Shown: piece after piece, positions 38,404 through 47,954 of the stretch
Numbering within the stretch: the stretch's first letter is position 1
Layout: every line of letters starts with the position of its first letter
DNA from: Micrococcaceae bacterium RIT 802
GTDB lineage: Bacteria; Actinomycetota; Actinomycetes; Actinomycetales; Micrococcaceae
Assembly: GCA_016892645.1 (NCBI GenBank)
Contig: JAFEMX010000019.1
Span: 1-61,975 of the forward strand
Reading direction: 5' to 3'
Length of the DNA stretch: 61,975 nucleotides
Notes under the pieces: generated by a model
What the model was told of the DNA's origin: nothing
What the model saw: only the letters and a program-made list of their open reading frames with translations
Databases searched by the model: none
Program-made: the position numbers and the translations under genes

Positions 38404-40405
38404 CCAATTCCGTCGCCACGGCGTCCGCATCCCCCAGGGTGCGGGCGCCGTCCTGGAAACCGGCACCGGCTTCCGCGGCGATCGCCGTGCCCCATTGCAC
38501 GCTGGAGAGCTGCAGCCCCAGCACGAAGATCCCCCGGTGGGCGATGCCCGTCCCGTCCACCATCCGATAGGGCTCGCCCACGACGTCGAAACCGGAGCCG
38601 TAGACTTCCTCGCCCTCCGAGGTGGACATCAGCCGCGGACGCGCCAGCCCGTCGGCCTGCAGCTGCTCCAGCAGCGGGGACGCGGACTGGGCGACCCGGT
38701 TGGCCGGCATCATGGCCTCGAACATGTACCGCGCGGTGACCGGTTCGTCCTGCACCCACGGCGAGGAGGCGGAAAAGTGACCGGCCTCCTCATCGAGGGA
38801 GAACACCGGATCCGGGCCGATGAACCGCACGACGCCGGCGCGCGCCAGGGCCGCGAGCTCCTCGATGCGCTGCAACGGAGGTCCGCTGGCCAGCCCCTCC
38901 ACCAGGGGTTCGAACCAACGGGCGAGCTCCTCCAGCCGGCTGGCATCATCCAAAAGGCCCTCGGCGACGAACCGCTTGACGATGCCGCGCCCGGCGTTCA
39001 GTGCGCCGATCGCCATCTTCAGCGGGTCGTCCTCGCCCCGGGCCGACGAGGCGGCATCCTGCTCCAGGTACTCCAGCACGGCCGCCTGGTAGGCGTCGTG
39101 CCCCACGAACCCGCGGTCGGCGAACGGATGGCCCAGCGCCGGGACATCGAGCCAGTGGGCGCCGGGCGCCGCGCGTTCGACCAGTTCACGGGCCACCGTG
39201 CGCCAGACCTCCTGGCCGTGGACGTGCGGTGCGTCCAGCACGTCGTCCAGTTCATCCAGGAAGGCCGACGGATCCTCGAACGATTCCGGGCTGACGCGGA
39301 CCAGCGTGGCGTAGTAGGTGCGCAGCACGTCGCGGTGCAGCAGCGGCCAGATGTGCGCGTTGAATCCGACCTTGCCCGCCGGTTCGCCCGGCGCACCGGC
39401 GGCGGCGAGTTCGTGGACGGCGTCGAACCCCAGATGGCGCAGGGACACCGAACGCGGCAGATAGGTGTCAATGCAGGGCTTGGCCCGATAGGGGGCGCCA
39501 CGGCGCGAGGCGGCATGCAGGCGCGGTTCCTCCCCGCTTGCCCGGTATTCCAGGGCGTGGCCAGGACCGGAACCGGTGGCCGTGAACTCCCCGCCCCGGC
39601 CGACGGTCAGCGCGGTCAGCGCGTCGAAGAAGTTCAGCCCCAGTCCGCGCACCAGTACCGCTTCCCCGGCCGGGTAGGCGCCCCAGTCGACGTCGGCGGG
39701 CACGTTGGGGCCCTGGTAGTGCAGCCCGACAGCGGTGGCCCGCTCCCCCGCGACCCGCTGTTGCGGATTCGGGTACGCGGGAACGTGGCCGACGGCCAAC
39801 ACCACGGCCTCGGCCAGCAGCTGGCGTGCCCCGCCGTCGTTCCCGGCGTCGTTCCCGGTACCGTCCACGGTGATCCGGTAGCCATTGGCCTCGCGGCGGA
39901 TCGCGGTTGCCTCCCCGCGCACGATGTCCAGGGACGCGACGGCCGGATGCCCCCGGAGCCGGGCGGCGACCGTCGAGAAGACGTGGCGCAGATAGGTGCC
40001 ATAGAGCGCGCGGCCCGGGAAGCCATCGGTGGACAGCGCCGCCAGTTCGGCCTTTTCGGTGTCGTCGAGCGCGGCGCCGTCCCCGCCGCTGGTCCTGAAT
40101 TCCTCGAAGGTCAGGCCGGGTCCGTCGCCGCTTCCGCGCGGTGGGGCGACAGTGGGGAAAAGCGCCGGCGTGTTCATCAGGTAGTAGCGCGGTTGCCCGG
40201 GGGCCCACACGTGCCCGGGGCCGGGTTCGCAGGGTTCCACAACCGTGATGCCCAGCCGCCAGGGCCGTTCCCCGGGGCCGGTGCCGCCGGGGCCGGTGGC
40301 CTCGTCGAGCCGGGCCAGCAGGCGTTCGAGGGTCGAGGTGCCTCGGGGGCCGGCACCGACGACGACCACGTTGAACCTGCTTGCCGCCACGTGGTGCTCC
40401 TTCAT
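38381..40405 (-). CDS. FAD/NAD(P)-binding protein (NAD_binding_9 type)
   Basis: A 674-residue flavoprotein-like protein. It opens with a Rossmann dinucleotide-binding segment (NVVVVGAGPRGTSTLERLL, residues about 10-30), then an NMN/FAD region with LMNTPALFPTVAPP, VVLAVGHVPAYPN (second GxG-like strand) and GLGLNFFDAL. The C-terminal half is large and helical. Such proteins are annotated only as FAD/NAD(P)-binding or adenylate-binding; no reaction is known to me. The ATG at 40405 is chosen because the fold starts about 10 residues later. It is divergent from prolyl oligopeptidase and overlaps the preceding gene tail-to-tail. Confidence 0.85.
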   Translation of the reverse strand: MKEHHVAASRFNVVVVGAGPRGTSTLERLLARLDEATGPGGTGPGERPWRLGITVVEPCEPGPGHVWAPGQPRYYLMNTPALFPTVAPPRGSGDGPGLTFEEFRTSGGDGAALDDTEKAELAALSTDGFPGRALYGTYLRHVFSTVAARLRGHPAVASLDIVRGEATAIRREANGYRITVDGTGNDAGNDGGARQLLAEAVVLAVGHVPAYPNPQQRVAGERATAVGLHYQGPNVPADVDWGAYPAGEAVLVRGLGLNFFDALTALTVGRGGEFTATGSGPGHALEYRASGEEPRLHAASRRGAPYRAKPCIDTYLPRSVSLRHLGFDAVHELAAAGAPGEPAGKVGFNAHIWPLLHRDVLRTYYATLVRVSPESFEDPSAFLDELDDVLDAPHVHGQEVWRTVARELVERAAPGAHWLDVPALGHPFADRGFVGHDAYQAAVLEYLEQDAASSARGEDDPLKMAIGALNAGRGIVKRFVAEGLLDDASRLEELARWFEPLVEGLASGPPLQRIEELAALARAGVVRFIGPDPVFSLDEEAGHFSASSPWVQDEPVTARYMFEAMMPANRVAQSASPLLEQLQADGLARPRLMSTSEGEEVYGSGFDVVGEPYRMVDGTGIAHRGIFVLGLQLSSVQWGTAIAAEAGAGFQDGARTLGDADAVATELVRMAARD

Positions 40406-40506
40406 CGTCGACCTGCCGGATTCCCGGCATCTGCCCCGCCGGACCGCCGGTGGCAGGGGTTCCCAGCGTACCGCCCGGCCGCGGGCCGGATCATAGACTG
40501 GGGCGC

Positions 40507-42624
40507 ATGGACAGCACCGTGGACACCACAGCACCGAACCAAGGCGCCGACGCAGAGCCAGACGATCCCTGGCGGTGGCTGGAGGACATCCACTCCCCGC
40601 GGGCCCTGGACTGGGTCACCGAACGCAACGCAGCCACCGAGGCCATGCTGCACGACGACGCCTACCGGGGCCTCGAGGCTTCCGTGCTCTCCGTGCTCGA
40701 CGCGGACGACCGCATCCCGATGGCCACCAAGCGGGGCGGCTTCTACTACAACTTCTGGCGCGATGGCACCCACCCGAAGGGCCTGTGGCGCCGCACCAGC
40801 TGGGAGTCCTACCGCAGCGTGGACCCCGACTGGCAGATCCTGCTCGACGTCGACGCGCTCGCCGCCGCCGAGGGAACCGACTGGGTCTTCGCGGGGACCC
40901 GGTTGCTGCACCCGGGCGACGACGGCGAGTACGTCCGCGCCCTGGTCCGCCTCTCCCCCGATGGCGGGGACGCGGTCGAGGTCCGCGAGTTCGATCTGTC
41001 CGCCCCCGGCTTCGTCCCCGGTGGCTTCACCCTGCCGGCGGGCAAGAGCCAGGTCGGCTGGGATGGGCCGGACGCCTGGTACGTGGCCACCGACTTCGGC
41101 CCGGGGTCGCTGACCCGCTCCGGCTATGCCCGCACCGTGCGCCGGGTCGAGCGCGGCACGGACCCCTCCGACGCACCGGAGGCGTTCTCCGTCGACCCCG
41201 GCCATGTGATGGCCGCCGTCTCCGTGGACCAGACCCCCGGCTTCGGGCACGTCATCGCCACCGACGCCATCGACTTCTTCACCTCCCGCACCTCGATCCT
41301 GCGCGACGGGGCGTGGGTTCCGGTCGACGTCCCGACGCATGTCCGGGTCGACGTCCACCGCAGCTGGCTGCTGTTCAGCCCGCAGCAGGACTGCGACATC
41401 GCCGGGACGCACCTGCCGGCCGGCTCGCTGGCCGTCGCCGATCTGGACGCCTTCCTGGCCGGCGACCAGACCGTGACCGCGGTGTTCACCCCGGATGCCG
41501 CCACCTCGCTGCAGTCCACCTCCTTCACCGCCGACTACCTGCTGCTCACCGTGCTGCACCACGTCTCGTCGCAGGTCCTCGTCGCCGATCCGGCCGACGG
41601 ATGGAGCCTGCGGCGGCTCGATGTCGGCACCGGGGAGCACCTGGATCTCTCGATCGGGGCGGTCGACGACGAGGACCCTGACACGGCCAACGACTACTGG
41701 CTCGTCTCCTCGGGGTTCCTGACCCCGGCAACGCTCTCCCGCGGAACGATCGGAGCCCAGACCCCGCAGCCGGTGAAGTCCTCGCCCGCCCGCTTCGATG
41801 CCACGGGTCTGGACGTGCAGCAGCATTTCGCCACCAGCGACGACGGCACGCGGGTGCCCTATTTCCAGGTCGGCCCGGCCGATCTGGTGCTCGACGGGGC
41901 CCATCCCGTGCTCATGAACGGCTACGGAGGATTCGAAACCAGCCTGACGCCGTCGTACTCCGGCGTGGTGGGCCGGGCGTGGCTGCGCCGGGAGGGCAAC
42001 ACCGACCGGGACGGGGTCTACGTGCTGGCCAACATCCGCGGTGGCGGGGAGTACGGCCCAGCCTGGCACCGGGCCGCCCTGCGCGAGCGGCGACCGCGCG
42101 CCTACGAGGACTTCGCGGCGATTGCGCGGGACCTGGTGGCCCGCGGAGTCACCAGCCCGGGGCACCTGGCGGCCACCGGCCGCAGCAACGGCGGCCTGCT
42201 GGTGGGCAACATGCTCACCCGGTACCCCGAGCTGTTCGGCGCCATTTCCTGCGGGGTCCCGCTGCTGGACATGCGCCGCTACACCCGGCTGTCGGCGGGC
42301 CATTCGTGGATCGCCGAATACGGGGACCCCGACGTCCCCGCCGACTGGGAATTCATCCGCGGGTTCTCGCCGTACCACCTGCTCGACGAGGCGCTGGCCT
42401 CCGGCACCCGCTTCCCCCAGGCCCTGATCTGGAGCGCGACGAGCGATGACCGGGTGGGCCCTGTGCAGGCACGCAAGATGGCGGCCAAGATGCTCGACGC
42501 CGGGGTTCCGGGGATCTGGTACCGCGAGTCGCTGGAGGGCGGGCACGCGGGGGCGTCGGACAACCGGCAGAGCGCGCAGATGCTGGCGACCAGCTACGAG
42601 TTCCTGTGGCGGACGGTGGCCTGA
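40507..42624 (+). CDS. Prolyl oligopeptidase family serine peptidase (S9A)
   Basis: A 705-residue cytoplasmic peptidase. It has the N-terminal segment DDPWRWLEDIHSPRALDWV, a beta-propeller region (about residues 70-400) and a catalytic hydrolase domain with Ser560 in ATGRSNGGLLVGNM, Asp647 or 648 in SATSDDRVGP and His680 in LEGGHAGASDN. GNSNGG/GRSNGG elbows are typical of S9A. The ATG is preceded by TAGACT ending 7 nt before, with no ribosome binding site. No signal peptide is present. It would cleave short proline-containing peptides. Confidence 0.93.
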   Translation: MDSTVDTTAPNQGADAEPDDPWRWLEDIHSPRALDWVTERNAATEAMLHDDAYRGLEASVLSVLDADDRIPMATKRGGFYYNFWRDGTHPKGLWRRTSWESYRSVDPDWQILLDVDALAAAEGTDWVFAGTRLLHPGDDGEYVRALVRLSPDGGDAVEVREFDLSAPGFVPGGFTLPAGKSQVGWDGPDAWYVATDFGPGSLTRSGYARTVRRVERGTDPSDAPEAFSVDPGHVMAAVSVDQTPGFGHVIATDAIDFFTSRTSILRDGAWVPVDVPTHVRVDVHRSWLLFSPQQDCDIAGTHLPAGSLAVADLDAFLAGDQTVTAVFTPDAATSLQSTSFTADYLLLTVLHHVSSQVLVADPADGWSLRRLDVGTGEHLDLSIGAVDDEDPDTANDYWLVSSGFLTPATLSRGTIGAQTPQPVKSSPARFDATGLDVQQHFATSDDGTRVPYFQVGPADLVLDGAHPVLMNGYGGFETSLTPSYSGVVGRAWLRREGNTDRDGVYVLANIRGGGEYGPAWHRAALRERRPRAYEDFAAIARDLVARGVTSPGHLAATGRSNGGLLVGNMLTRYPELFGAISCGVPLLDMRRYTRLSAGHSWIAEYGDPDVPADWEFIRGFSPYHLLDEALASGTRFPQALIWSATSDDRVGPVQARKMAAKMLDAGVPGIWYRESLEGGHAGASDNRQSAQMLATSYEFLWRTVA

Positions 42625-42633
42625 GCGCTGCTT

Positions 42634-42663
42634 TTGAATTTCGGGGCCGGTTATCGGTAGTCT
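42634..42663 (+). promoter_or_regulatory. Promoter of tRNA-Ser(GCT)
   Basis: TTGAAT (42634-42639), 18-bp spacer, TAGTCT (42658-42663), 23 bp before the mature tRNA. Confidence 0.6.
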
Positions 42664-42686
42664 TGGGGGGTTGCCTTTGCAGCGCT

Positions 42687-42775
42687 GGAGACGTGCCAGA
42701 GCGGCCGAATGGACTTCACTGCTAATGAAGGGTCGGGGTTAAACTCGACCGGGGGTTCAAATCCCCCCGTCTCCG
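42687..42775 (+). tRNA. tRNA-Ser (GCT)
   Basis: A class II tRNA of 89 nt with a long variable arm. Acceptor stem GGAGACG/CGTCTCC, anticodon stem-loop CTTCACTGCTAATGAAG (anticodon GCT), T arm GGTTCAAATCC, discriminator G, no encoded CCA. Confidence 0.96.
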
Positions 42776-42778
42776 CTG

Positions 42779-42808
42779 AAAAACCCCTACTCAGGTAGGG
42801 GTTTTTTT
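42779..42808. terminator. Terminator after tRNA-Ser(GCT)
   Basis: A perfect stem AAAAACCCCTAC / GTAGGGGTTTTT with loop TCAG runs into a seven-T tract. The A-tract on the other side lets it serve the convergent membrane protein gene. Confidence 0.92.
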
Positions 42809-42812
42809 GTGC

Positions 42813-43778
42813 CTACTTCTTGCCGAACGCGGTAAGGAGTTGCTCGACCATCTCCACGGGCAACCCGGTGTGCCGGTGCACGATCTCCGCCGCGCGGCCC
42901 AATTCCCCGGAGCGCATGAACCCCAAAAAGCGGCCCTTGTCCTCGCCGGGCAGGTCCCCGGCGCTGAACTTCACATGTCCGTCGGGGCCGTCGCCCTCGA
43001 AGCTGAAGTCCGCGATGTTGTCGCCCATGGAGGCGGGGTCCCCGTCCACGGGTGCGGTCTCGAGCAGCTGCCGGATGGAGTCGCGGTCCAGTCCGGAGAA
43101 CTTGGCGAGCAGGTCCGCTGCCCCGTCGAGGTCGTGGTCGCGCAACAGGGACTGGAACTGGTCGAATTCCGCCGGTGGGAGTTCGTCGGTGCCGAATTCG
43201 CGCACCTCGCCCTCCTGTTCGGCGGAGATCCTGAACGTCGAGGTCTTGCGGCTGGCTCCGCTGCCGAACTTTTCGGCCCAGTCATCGGGGATGGTGAAGT
43301 CCTCGGCCGGTGGCTGCGCGTCGGCCGGGCGCTCCGCGACGGCATCACTGGCCGGTGGCTGCGGGGCGGCATCCCCGTCCTGCGCTTCCGTCCGCGGATC
43401 CTCGGTCCCGGTGGGCTCGGCGACGGCGTCGTCCGCCGGTTCCGGGGGCCGCTCGCTGTCGACGCCGGGGATGGTGTCGCGCTGCTGGTGGACCTGCGGA
43501 TGCGCTTCCAGGCTGCGCACCGCGATGATGCTGGCCTTGACGCCGGCACCGGTGGCGGCGCGGTATTCCTGGACCGCGCCCATGAAGTTGCCCTGGGCCA
43601 GGTTCCGGTAGACGGCCCGATGGGCCTCGGCCCCCAGCTGTCCCGCGGCCTGCTGTGCGGATGCGGGTCCGACCGCCGAGTTGACCTCGGCGGAGGTCTT
43701 TCGGCGCAGCCGGGTCAGCAGCCACCATCCGAGGGCGATCAGCAGCAGGGGGACCAGGACCCACAACAACGTCTCCAT
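42813..43778 (-). CDS. Membrane-anchored protein with three L7/L12 C-terminal-like helical repeats
   Basis: A 321-residue protein with one N-terminal membrane segment (LLWVLVPLLLIALGWWLL) and a basic stop-transfer. Three similar helical hairpins are visible at about 57-93 (LAQGNFMGAVQEYRAATG), 208-243 (LRDHDLDGAADLLAKFSG) and 284-319 (MRSGELGRAAEIVHRHTG). Each has the pattern hhxxGxxxxAhxhhxxxTGhxxxxhxxhh, resembling the ribosomal L7/L12 C-terminal domain. Between the first and second lies a Pro/Ala/Glu-rich low-complexity linker. No function is assigned. It lies 31 bp downstream of recQ on the same strand and may share its transcript. Confidence 0.75.
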   Translation of the reverse strand: METLLWVLVPLLLIALGWWLLTRLRRKTSAEVNSAVGPASAQQAAGQLGAEAHRAVYRNLAQGNFMGAVQEYRAATGAGVKASIIAVRSLEAHPQVHQQRDTIPGVDSERPPEPADDAVAEPTGTEDPRTEAQDGDAAPQPPASDAVAERPADAQPPAEDFTIPDDWAEKFGSGASRKTSTFRISAEQEGEVREFGTDELPPAEFDQFQSLLRDHDLDGAADLLAKFSGLDRDSIRQLLETAPVDGDPASMGDNIADFSFEGDGPDGHVKFSAGDLPGEDKGRFLGFMRSGELGRAAEIVHRHTGLPVEMVEQLLTAFGKK

Positions 43779-43809
43779 GGTCCAAGTCTAGGGCCGCGGG
43801 AGCACCCGG

Positions 43810-45942
43810 TCAGGCGGATACGGCCAGGACGAAGGGCAGCACGGCCGGTGCTCCGGCCTCGCGCAGCACGCGGGTGGCCTCGGTGATGGTCCATCGGCTG
43901 TCCACGTAGTCGTCGATGAGCAGCACCGGCCCGCCCAACTCCGCCAGGTGGCCGGCCAGGTCGCCGCCGACGGCGAGCTGGCCCCAGACCGCTGCCAGCC
44001 GGAACGCACTGTTCCCGCCCGAGCCGCCGCGGGGGCCGCCGTGCGGGTATTCGAGGGAGCCCAGGTAGGGCAGCTGGCCGATCCGGGCGATGCCGGCGGC
44101 AAACGATTCGACCAGTTGCGGGCGGGTGCGCGAGGGCATGCCGACCACCGCTGCCGGGCGTTGTGCCCAGTCCCATTCGGCAAGGACCTGCACGCAGGCG
44201 CGCAGCATGGCATCCTCGATGGGCGCGTCGATGACCTGTTCGGCGGACGTCGAGAACAGGGTGCGCAGCCGGGCGCCCCAGCCCAGGTCGGTCAGCCGGG
44301 CCAGGGCCCTTCCGGGGCGGGCCTGGTCTTCGGGTTTGATCTTGCCCTTGAGGCCGACGCCCAGCCGGTCCATGCCGCCGGGCCACATGGCCCGGGGATC
44401 CAGCTGCACCCCGACCCGTCCCAATGCCGTCTGGGACCTGTCGCGGGCCTCTTCGCCGATCGTGTCCTGGTACCAGGGGCCGGCGCAGTTGTCGCATCGC
44501 CCGCAGGGGGCGGCCTCCGGGTCATCGAGCACCCGGGAGAGGAATTCCATCCGGCAGCCGGTGGTGCGTTCGTACTCGAGCATGGAGTTCTGCTCGTCGA
44601 TGCGGGCGGCCGCCACCCGGGAGTAGCGTCCGGCGTCATAGGCCCACGGTTCTCCGGTGCGCACCCATCCACCGCCGACGCGTTCGACGGCCCCGTCGAC
44701 CGCCAGTACCTTGAGCAGCAGTTCCAGGGGCGAGCGGCGCAGGTTGACCCGGGCCTCGAGTGCCGGGACCGACACCGCGGTCCCGGCGGCCTCGAGCTCG
44801 GACAGCACCGTGTGGGCACGTTCCTCGTCCGGCATGGACGCGGTGGCGAAGTACCGCCAGATCTCCCGGTCCTCCGGGCCGGGAAGCAGCAGCACGTCGG
44901 CGTTGTCGGTTCCACGTCCGGCGCGGCCGACCTGCTGGTAGTAGGCCACCGGGGAGCTCGGTGCACCGACGTGGACGACGAACCCGAGGTCCGGCTTGTC
45001 GAACCCCATGCCGAGGGCACTGGTGGCGATCAGCGCCTTGACCTGGTTGTCCTTCAGCGCCTGTTCGGAGGCGGCGCGTTCCTCGGGGTCGGTGCGCCCG
45101 GTGTAGGAGCGCACGTCGTGGCCGGCCTCGCGCAGCAGCCGCGTGATGTCCTCGGCGGCGGAGACGGTCAGCGTGTAGATGATCCCGCTGCCGGGCAGGT
45201 CGTCCAGGTGGGTGAGCAGCCAGGCCAGTTGCATCCGCGGGCTGGGCAGCCGCAGCACGCCCAGGCGCAGCGACTTGCGGGCCAGCGGACCGCGCAGCGT
45301 GAAGACCTCGGCACCTCCGACCGCCAGTTGTTCCTGCACGTCGTGGACCACCCGTTCGTTGGCGGTGGCGGTGGTCGCCAGCACCGGGACGTTTCCCGGC
45401 AGCGCGCCGATCAGGTCGCGGATCCGCCGGTAGTCGGGGCGGAAGTCGTGGCCCCAGTCGGAGATGCAGTGCGCCTCGTCGATGACCAGCAGGCCCATCC
45501 GGGCGACCAGGTCCGGCAGCTGCTGCTCGCGGAAGGCCGGGTTGTTCAGCCGTTCCGGCGAGACCAGCAGCACGTCCACCTCGTCGGCGTCGAGCTTGGC
45601 GGTGATCTCCCTCCACTGGACGGCATTGGCGGAGTTGATCGCCTCGGCCCGAACCCCGGCCCGTGCGGCGGCGGCGACCTGATCGCGCATCAGCGCCAGC
45701 AGCGGGGAGACGATCAGCGTCGGGCCGGCGCCCCGGGCCCGCAACAGCAGCGAGGCCACGAAGTACACGGCGGACTTGCCCCAACCGGTGCGCTGGACCA
45801 CCAGGGCGCGCCGGCCGCCGTCGACCAGCGCCTCGATCGCCTCGAACTGCCCCTCGTGGAACCGGGCGTCCGGGTGCCCGACCAGCCGGCGCAGCACCTC
45901 GGTGGCGTCGTCGTGCAATTGCCTGTTCCGCGTTTCAACCAT
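43810..45942 (-). CDS. recQ: RecQ-family DNA helicase with C-terminal phosphoribosyltransferase-like domain
   Basis: A 710-residue 3'-5' DNA helicase. It has motif I RTGWGKSAVYF (Lys56), motif II DEAHCISDWGHDFRPDY, motif III TTATANERV, motif VI YYQQVGRAGRG, and a RecQ-Ct zinc site (Cys in CRMEFL and CGRCDNC) followed by a winged-helix region. No HRDC domain is seen. The last 150 or so residues carry VLLIDDYVDSRWT, the PRPP-loop signature of type I phosphoribosyltransferases (ComF-like). The ATG at 45942 is chosen because upstream residues do not look conserved. It is divergent from manB. Confidence 0.92.
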   Translation of the reverse strand: MVETRNRQLHDDATEVLRRLVGHPDARFHEGQFEAIEALVDGGRRALVVQRTGWGKSAVYFVASLLLRARGAGPTLIVSPLLALMRDQVAAAARAGVRAEAINSANAVQWREITAKLDADEVDVLLVSPERLNNPAFREQQLPDLVARMGLLVIDEAHCISDWGHDFRPDYRRIRDLIGALPGNVPVLATTATANERVVHDVQEQLAVGGAEVFTLRGPLARKSLRLGVLRLPSPRMQLAWLLTHLDDLPGSGIIYTLTVSAAEDITRLLREAGHDVRSYTGRTDPEERAASEQALKDNQVKALIATSALGMGFDKPDLGFVVHVGAPSSPVAYYQQVGRAGRGTDNADVLLLPGPEDREIWRYFATASMPDEERAHTVLSELEAAGTAVSVPALEARVNLRRSPLELLLKVLAVDGAVERVGGGWVRTGEPWAYDAGRYSRVAAARIDEQNSMLEYERTTGCRMEFLSRVLDDPEAAPCGRCDNCAGPWYQDTIGEEARDRSQTALGRVGVQLDPRAMWPGGMDRLGVGLKGKIKPEDQARPGRALARLTDLGWGARLRTLFSTSAEQVIDAPIEDAMLRACVQVLAEWDWAQRPAAVVGMPSRTRPQLVESFAAGIARIGQLPYLGSLEYPHGGPRGGSGGNSAFRLAAVWGQLAVGGDLAGHLAELGGPVLLIDDYVDSRWTITEATRVLREAGAPAVLPFVLAVSA

Positions 45943-46040
45943 GGGCCCAGTATTCCAGCGCGCACCCACGGGTGGGCACCACCGGCGGGCGCCCTGTGGA
46001 TCATCGCGTGGATCCTCCGCCACCGGCTATGCTCGAACGC

Positions 46041-47456
46041 GTGAACGACGAGATTGATCTTTCCCAGTCCTTTAAGGCCTATGACGTGCGCGGCATCGTC
46101 GGCGAAACCATCAACGAGGAGATCGTCGAGGCCGTCGGCGCCGCCTTCGTGGACGTGCTGGGCCTGGCCGGGAAGCGCGTGCTGGTCGGCGGGGACATGC
46201 GCCCCTCCTCCCCCGCCTTCTCCGCGGCGTTCGCCCGGGGTGCCTCCTACCGCGGGGCCGACGTCTCCATGCTCGGGCTGATCTCCACCGACGAGCTCTA
46301 CTTCGCCTGCGGGCATTTCGACGCCGCCGGCGTCGTGTTCACCGCCAGCCACAACCCCGCGGCCTACAACGGGATGAAGATGGCTAAGGCCGGCGCCGTC
46401 CCGGTCTCCTCGGACACCGGGCTGTACGAGATCCGCGACCTGGCCCAGACCTACCTCGCCGAGGGCCTGCCGGTCTCCGGAGAGGCCCCCGAGGGAACCA
46501 TCGACACCCTCGACGTGCTGGCCGACTACGCCGCCTACCTGCGCTCGCTGGTCGACCTGTCCGGCATCCGGCCGCTGAAGGTCGTCGTGGACGCCGCCAA
46601 CGGCATGTCGGGCATGACCACCCCCGCGGTCCTGGGCGACGCGCTGCTGCCGGGCCTGCCGCTGGACATCGTGCCGCTGTACTTCGAGCTGGACGGCACG
46701 TTCCCCAACCACCCGGCCAACCCGCTGGAACCGGAGAACCTCAAGGACCTGAAGGCCGCCGTCGTCGAGCACGGGGCCGACATCGGCCTGGCGTTCGACG
46801 GGGACGCGGACCGCTGCTTCGTCATCGACGAGACCGGCGCCGCGGTCTCCCCCTCGGCGATCACCGCCCTGGTCGCCCGCCGCGAGATCGCCCGGGCCAG
46901 GGCCGCGGGCGAGGACACCCCGGTCATCATCCACAACCTCATCACCTCCCGTGCCGTCCCCGAGCTGGTGGAGCACGACGGCGGCCGGCCGGTGGTCACG
47001 CGCGTGGGGCACTCGTTCATCAAGGCCGTCATGGCCGAGAAGGGCGCCGTCTTCGGCGGCGAGCACAGCGCCCACTACTATTTCCGCGACTTCTTCAACG
47101 CCGACACCGGCATGCTGGCCGCAATGCACGTGCTGGCCGCCCTGGGTTCACAGGACCGGCCGCTGGGCGAGCTGGCCGAGGAGTACGAGCCCTACTTCTC
47201 CTCCGGGGAGATCAACTCCGAGGTCTCCGACAAGGACGCCGCCGTCGCCCGCGTGCTGCGCGAGTTTTCGACGCAGGACACCGTGGTCGGTACGCTGGAT
47301 GGGACCACCGTGACCGCAACGGATGGATCCTTCTGGTTCAACCTGCGCCCGTCCAACACCGAACCCTTCCTGCGATACAACGGGGAAGCCGTCGACACCA
47401 CGACCATGGAACGCGTCCGCGACGCCGTCCTCACCATCGTCAGGAGCACTGCATGA
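46041..47456 (+). CDS. manB: Phosphomannomutase / phosphoglucomutase
   Basis: A 471-residue alpha-D-phosphohexomutase interconverting hexose 6- and 1-phosphates, for mannose or glucose donor synthesis. It has FKAYDVRGIVG, the catalytic phosphoserine in TASHNPAAYNGMK (Ser103), the metal loop AFDGDADRCF, the sugar-binding GGEHSAHYYFRDF and the phosphate-binding RPSNTEPFLRYN. The start GTG 46041 has TATGCT ending exactly 7 nt upstream; an in-frame ATG 12 nt earlier lies within that box. It overlaps the next gene by ATGA. Confidence 0.92.
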   Translation: MNDEIDLSQSFKAYDVRGIVGETINEEIVEAVGAAFVDVLGLAGKRVLVGGDMRPSSPAFSAAFARGASYRGADVSMLGLISTDELYFACGHFDAAGVVFTASHNPAAYNGMKMAKAGAVPVSSDTGLYEIRDLAQTYLAEGLPVSGEAPEGTIDTLDVLADYAAYLRSLVDLSGIRPLKVVVDAANGMSGMTTPAVLGDALLPGLPLDIVPLYFELDGTFPNHPANPLEPENLKDLKAAVVEHGADIGLAFDGDADRCFVIDETGAAVSPSAITALVARREIARARAAGEDTPVIIHNLITSRAVPELVEHDGGRPVVTRVGHSFIKAVMAEKGAVFGGEHSAHYYFRDFFNADTGMLAAMHVLAALGSQDRPLGELAEEYEPYFSSGEINSEVSDKDAAVARVLREFSTQDTVVGTLDGTTVTATDGSFWFNLRPSNTEPFLRYNGEAVDTTTMERVRDAVLTIVRSTA

Positions 47457-47935
47457 GCGAAAACACCCCGGAAAACCGGCTGGCCGAACTCGGCGACGCC
47501 GCCCACCAGGACCTGAACAAGGTCCTCGGCACCGCCCTGGGCGTGGCCCGAGAGCAGCTCGAGACCAACGGCGTCTTCCTGCCGTTCGCCATCGGCCTGG
47601 AACCCGACGCCGAAGCGGAGGGCGAACTGCGCCTGCTCGCCGTCCAGCCGCCCGAGGAGGAGCAGGACCCGGAAGCCGACATCGACGCCGAGGCGATGAT
47701 GGAGGATCTGGTGACCCTGCTGACCGGCCAGCGCGACCAGTTCATCGCCGTCGCCCTGGTCTCCGACGTCACCTTGATGCAGGAGGACCGCGACGCGGTG
47801 CACGCCATGGCCGAGCACAGCCTCGGCGGCGCCGTCGCCGTGGTCCAGCCGTACTCGCCTCCGGCCGAAGAGGGTGGCGAATGGACGTTCGAGGAACCGA
47901 GCCCGGAACCGGGCGAACTGCAGATCTGGGCCTGA
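47453..47935 (+). CDS. Uncharacterised acidic protein downstream of manB
   Basis: A 160-residue, very acidic soluble protein (many Glu/Asp, e.g. PPEEEQDPEADIDAEAMMED) with a mixed alpha/beta pattern (GVFLPFAIGLEPDAE, QFIAVALVSDVTL). No known motif or signal peptide. Translation is coupled to manB by ATGA, so the two are co-expressed. The nsrR gene follows after 19 bp. Function unknown. Confidence 0.72.
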   Translation: MSENTPENRLAELGDAAHQDLNKVLGTALGVAREQLETNGVFLPFAIGLEPDAEAEGELRLLAVQPPEEEQDPEADIDAEAMMEDLVTLLTGQRDQFIAVALVSDVTLMQEDRDAVHAMAEHSLGGAVAVVQPYSPPAEEGGEWTFEEPSPEPGELQIWA

Positions 47936-47954
47936 TGCCCACCCGTCGTCCCCG

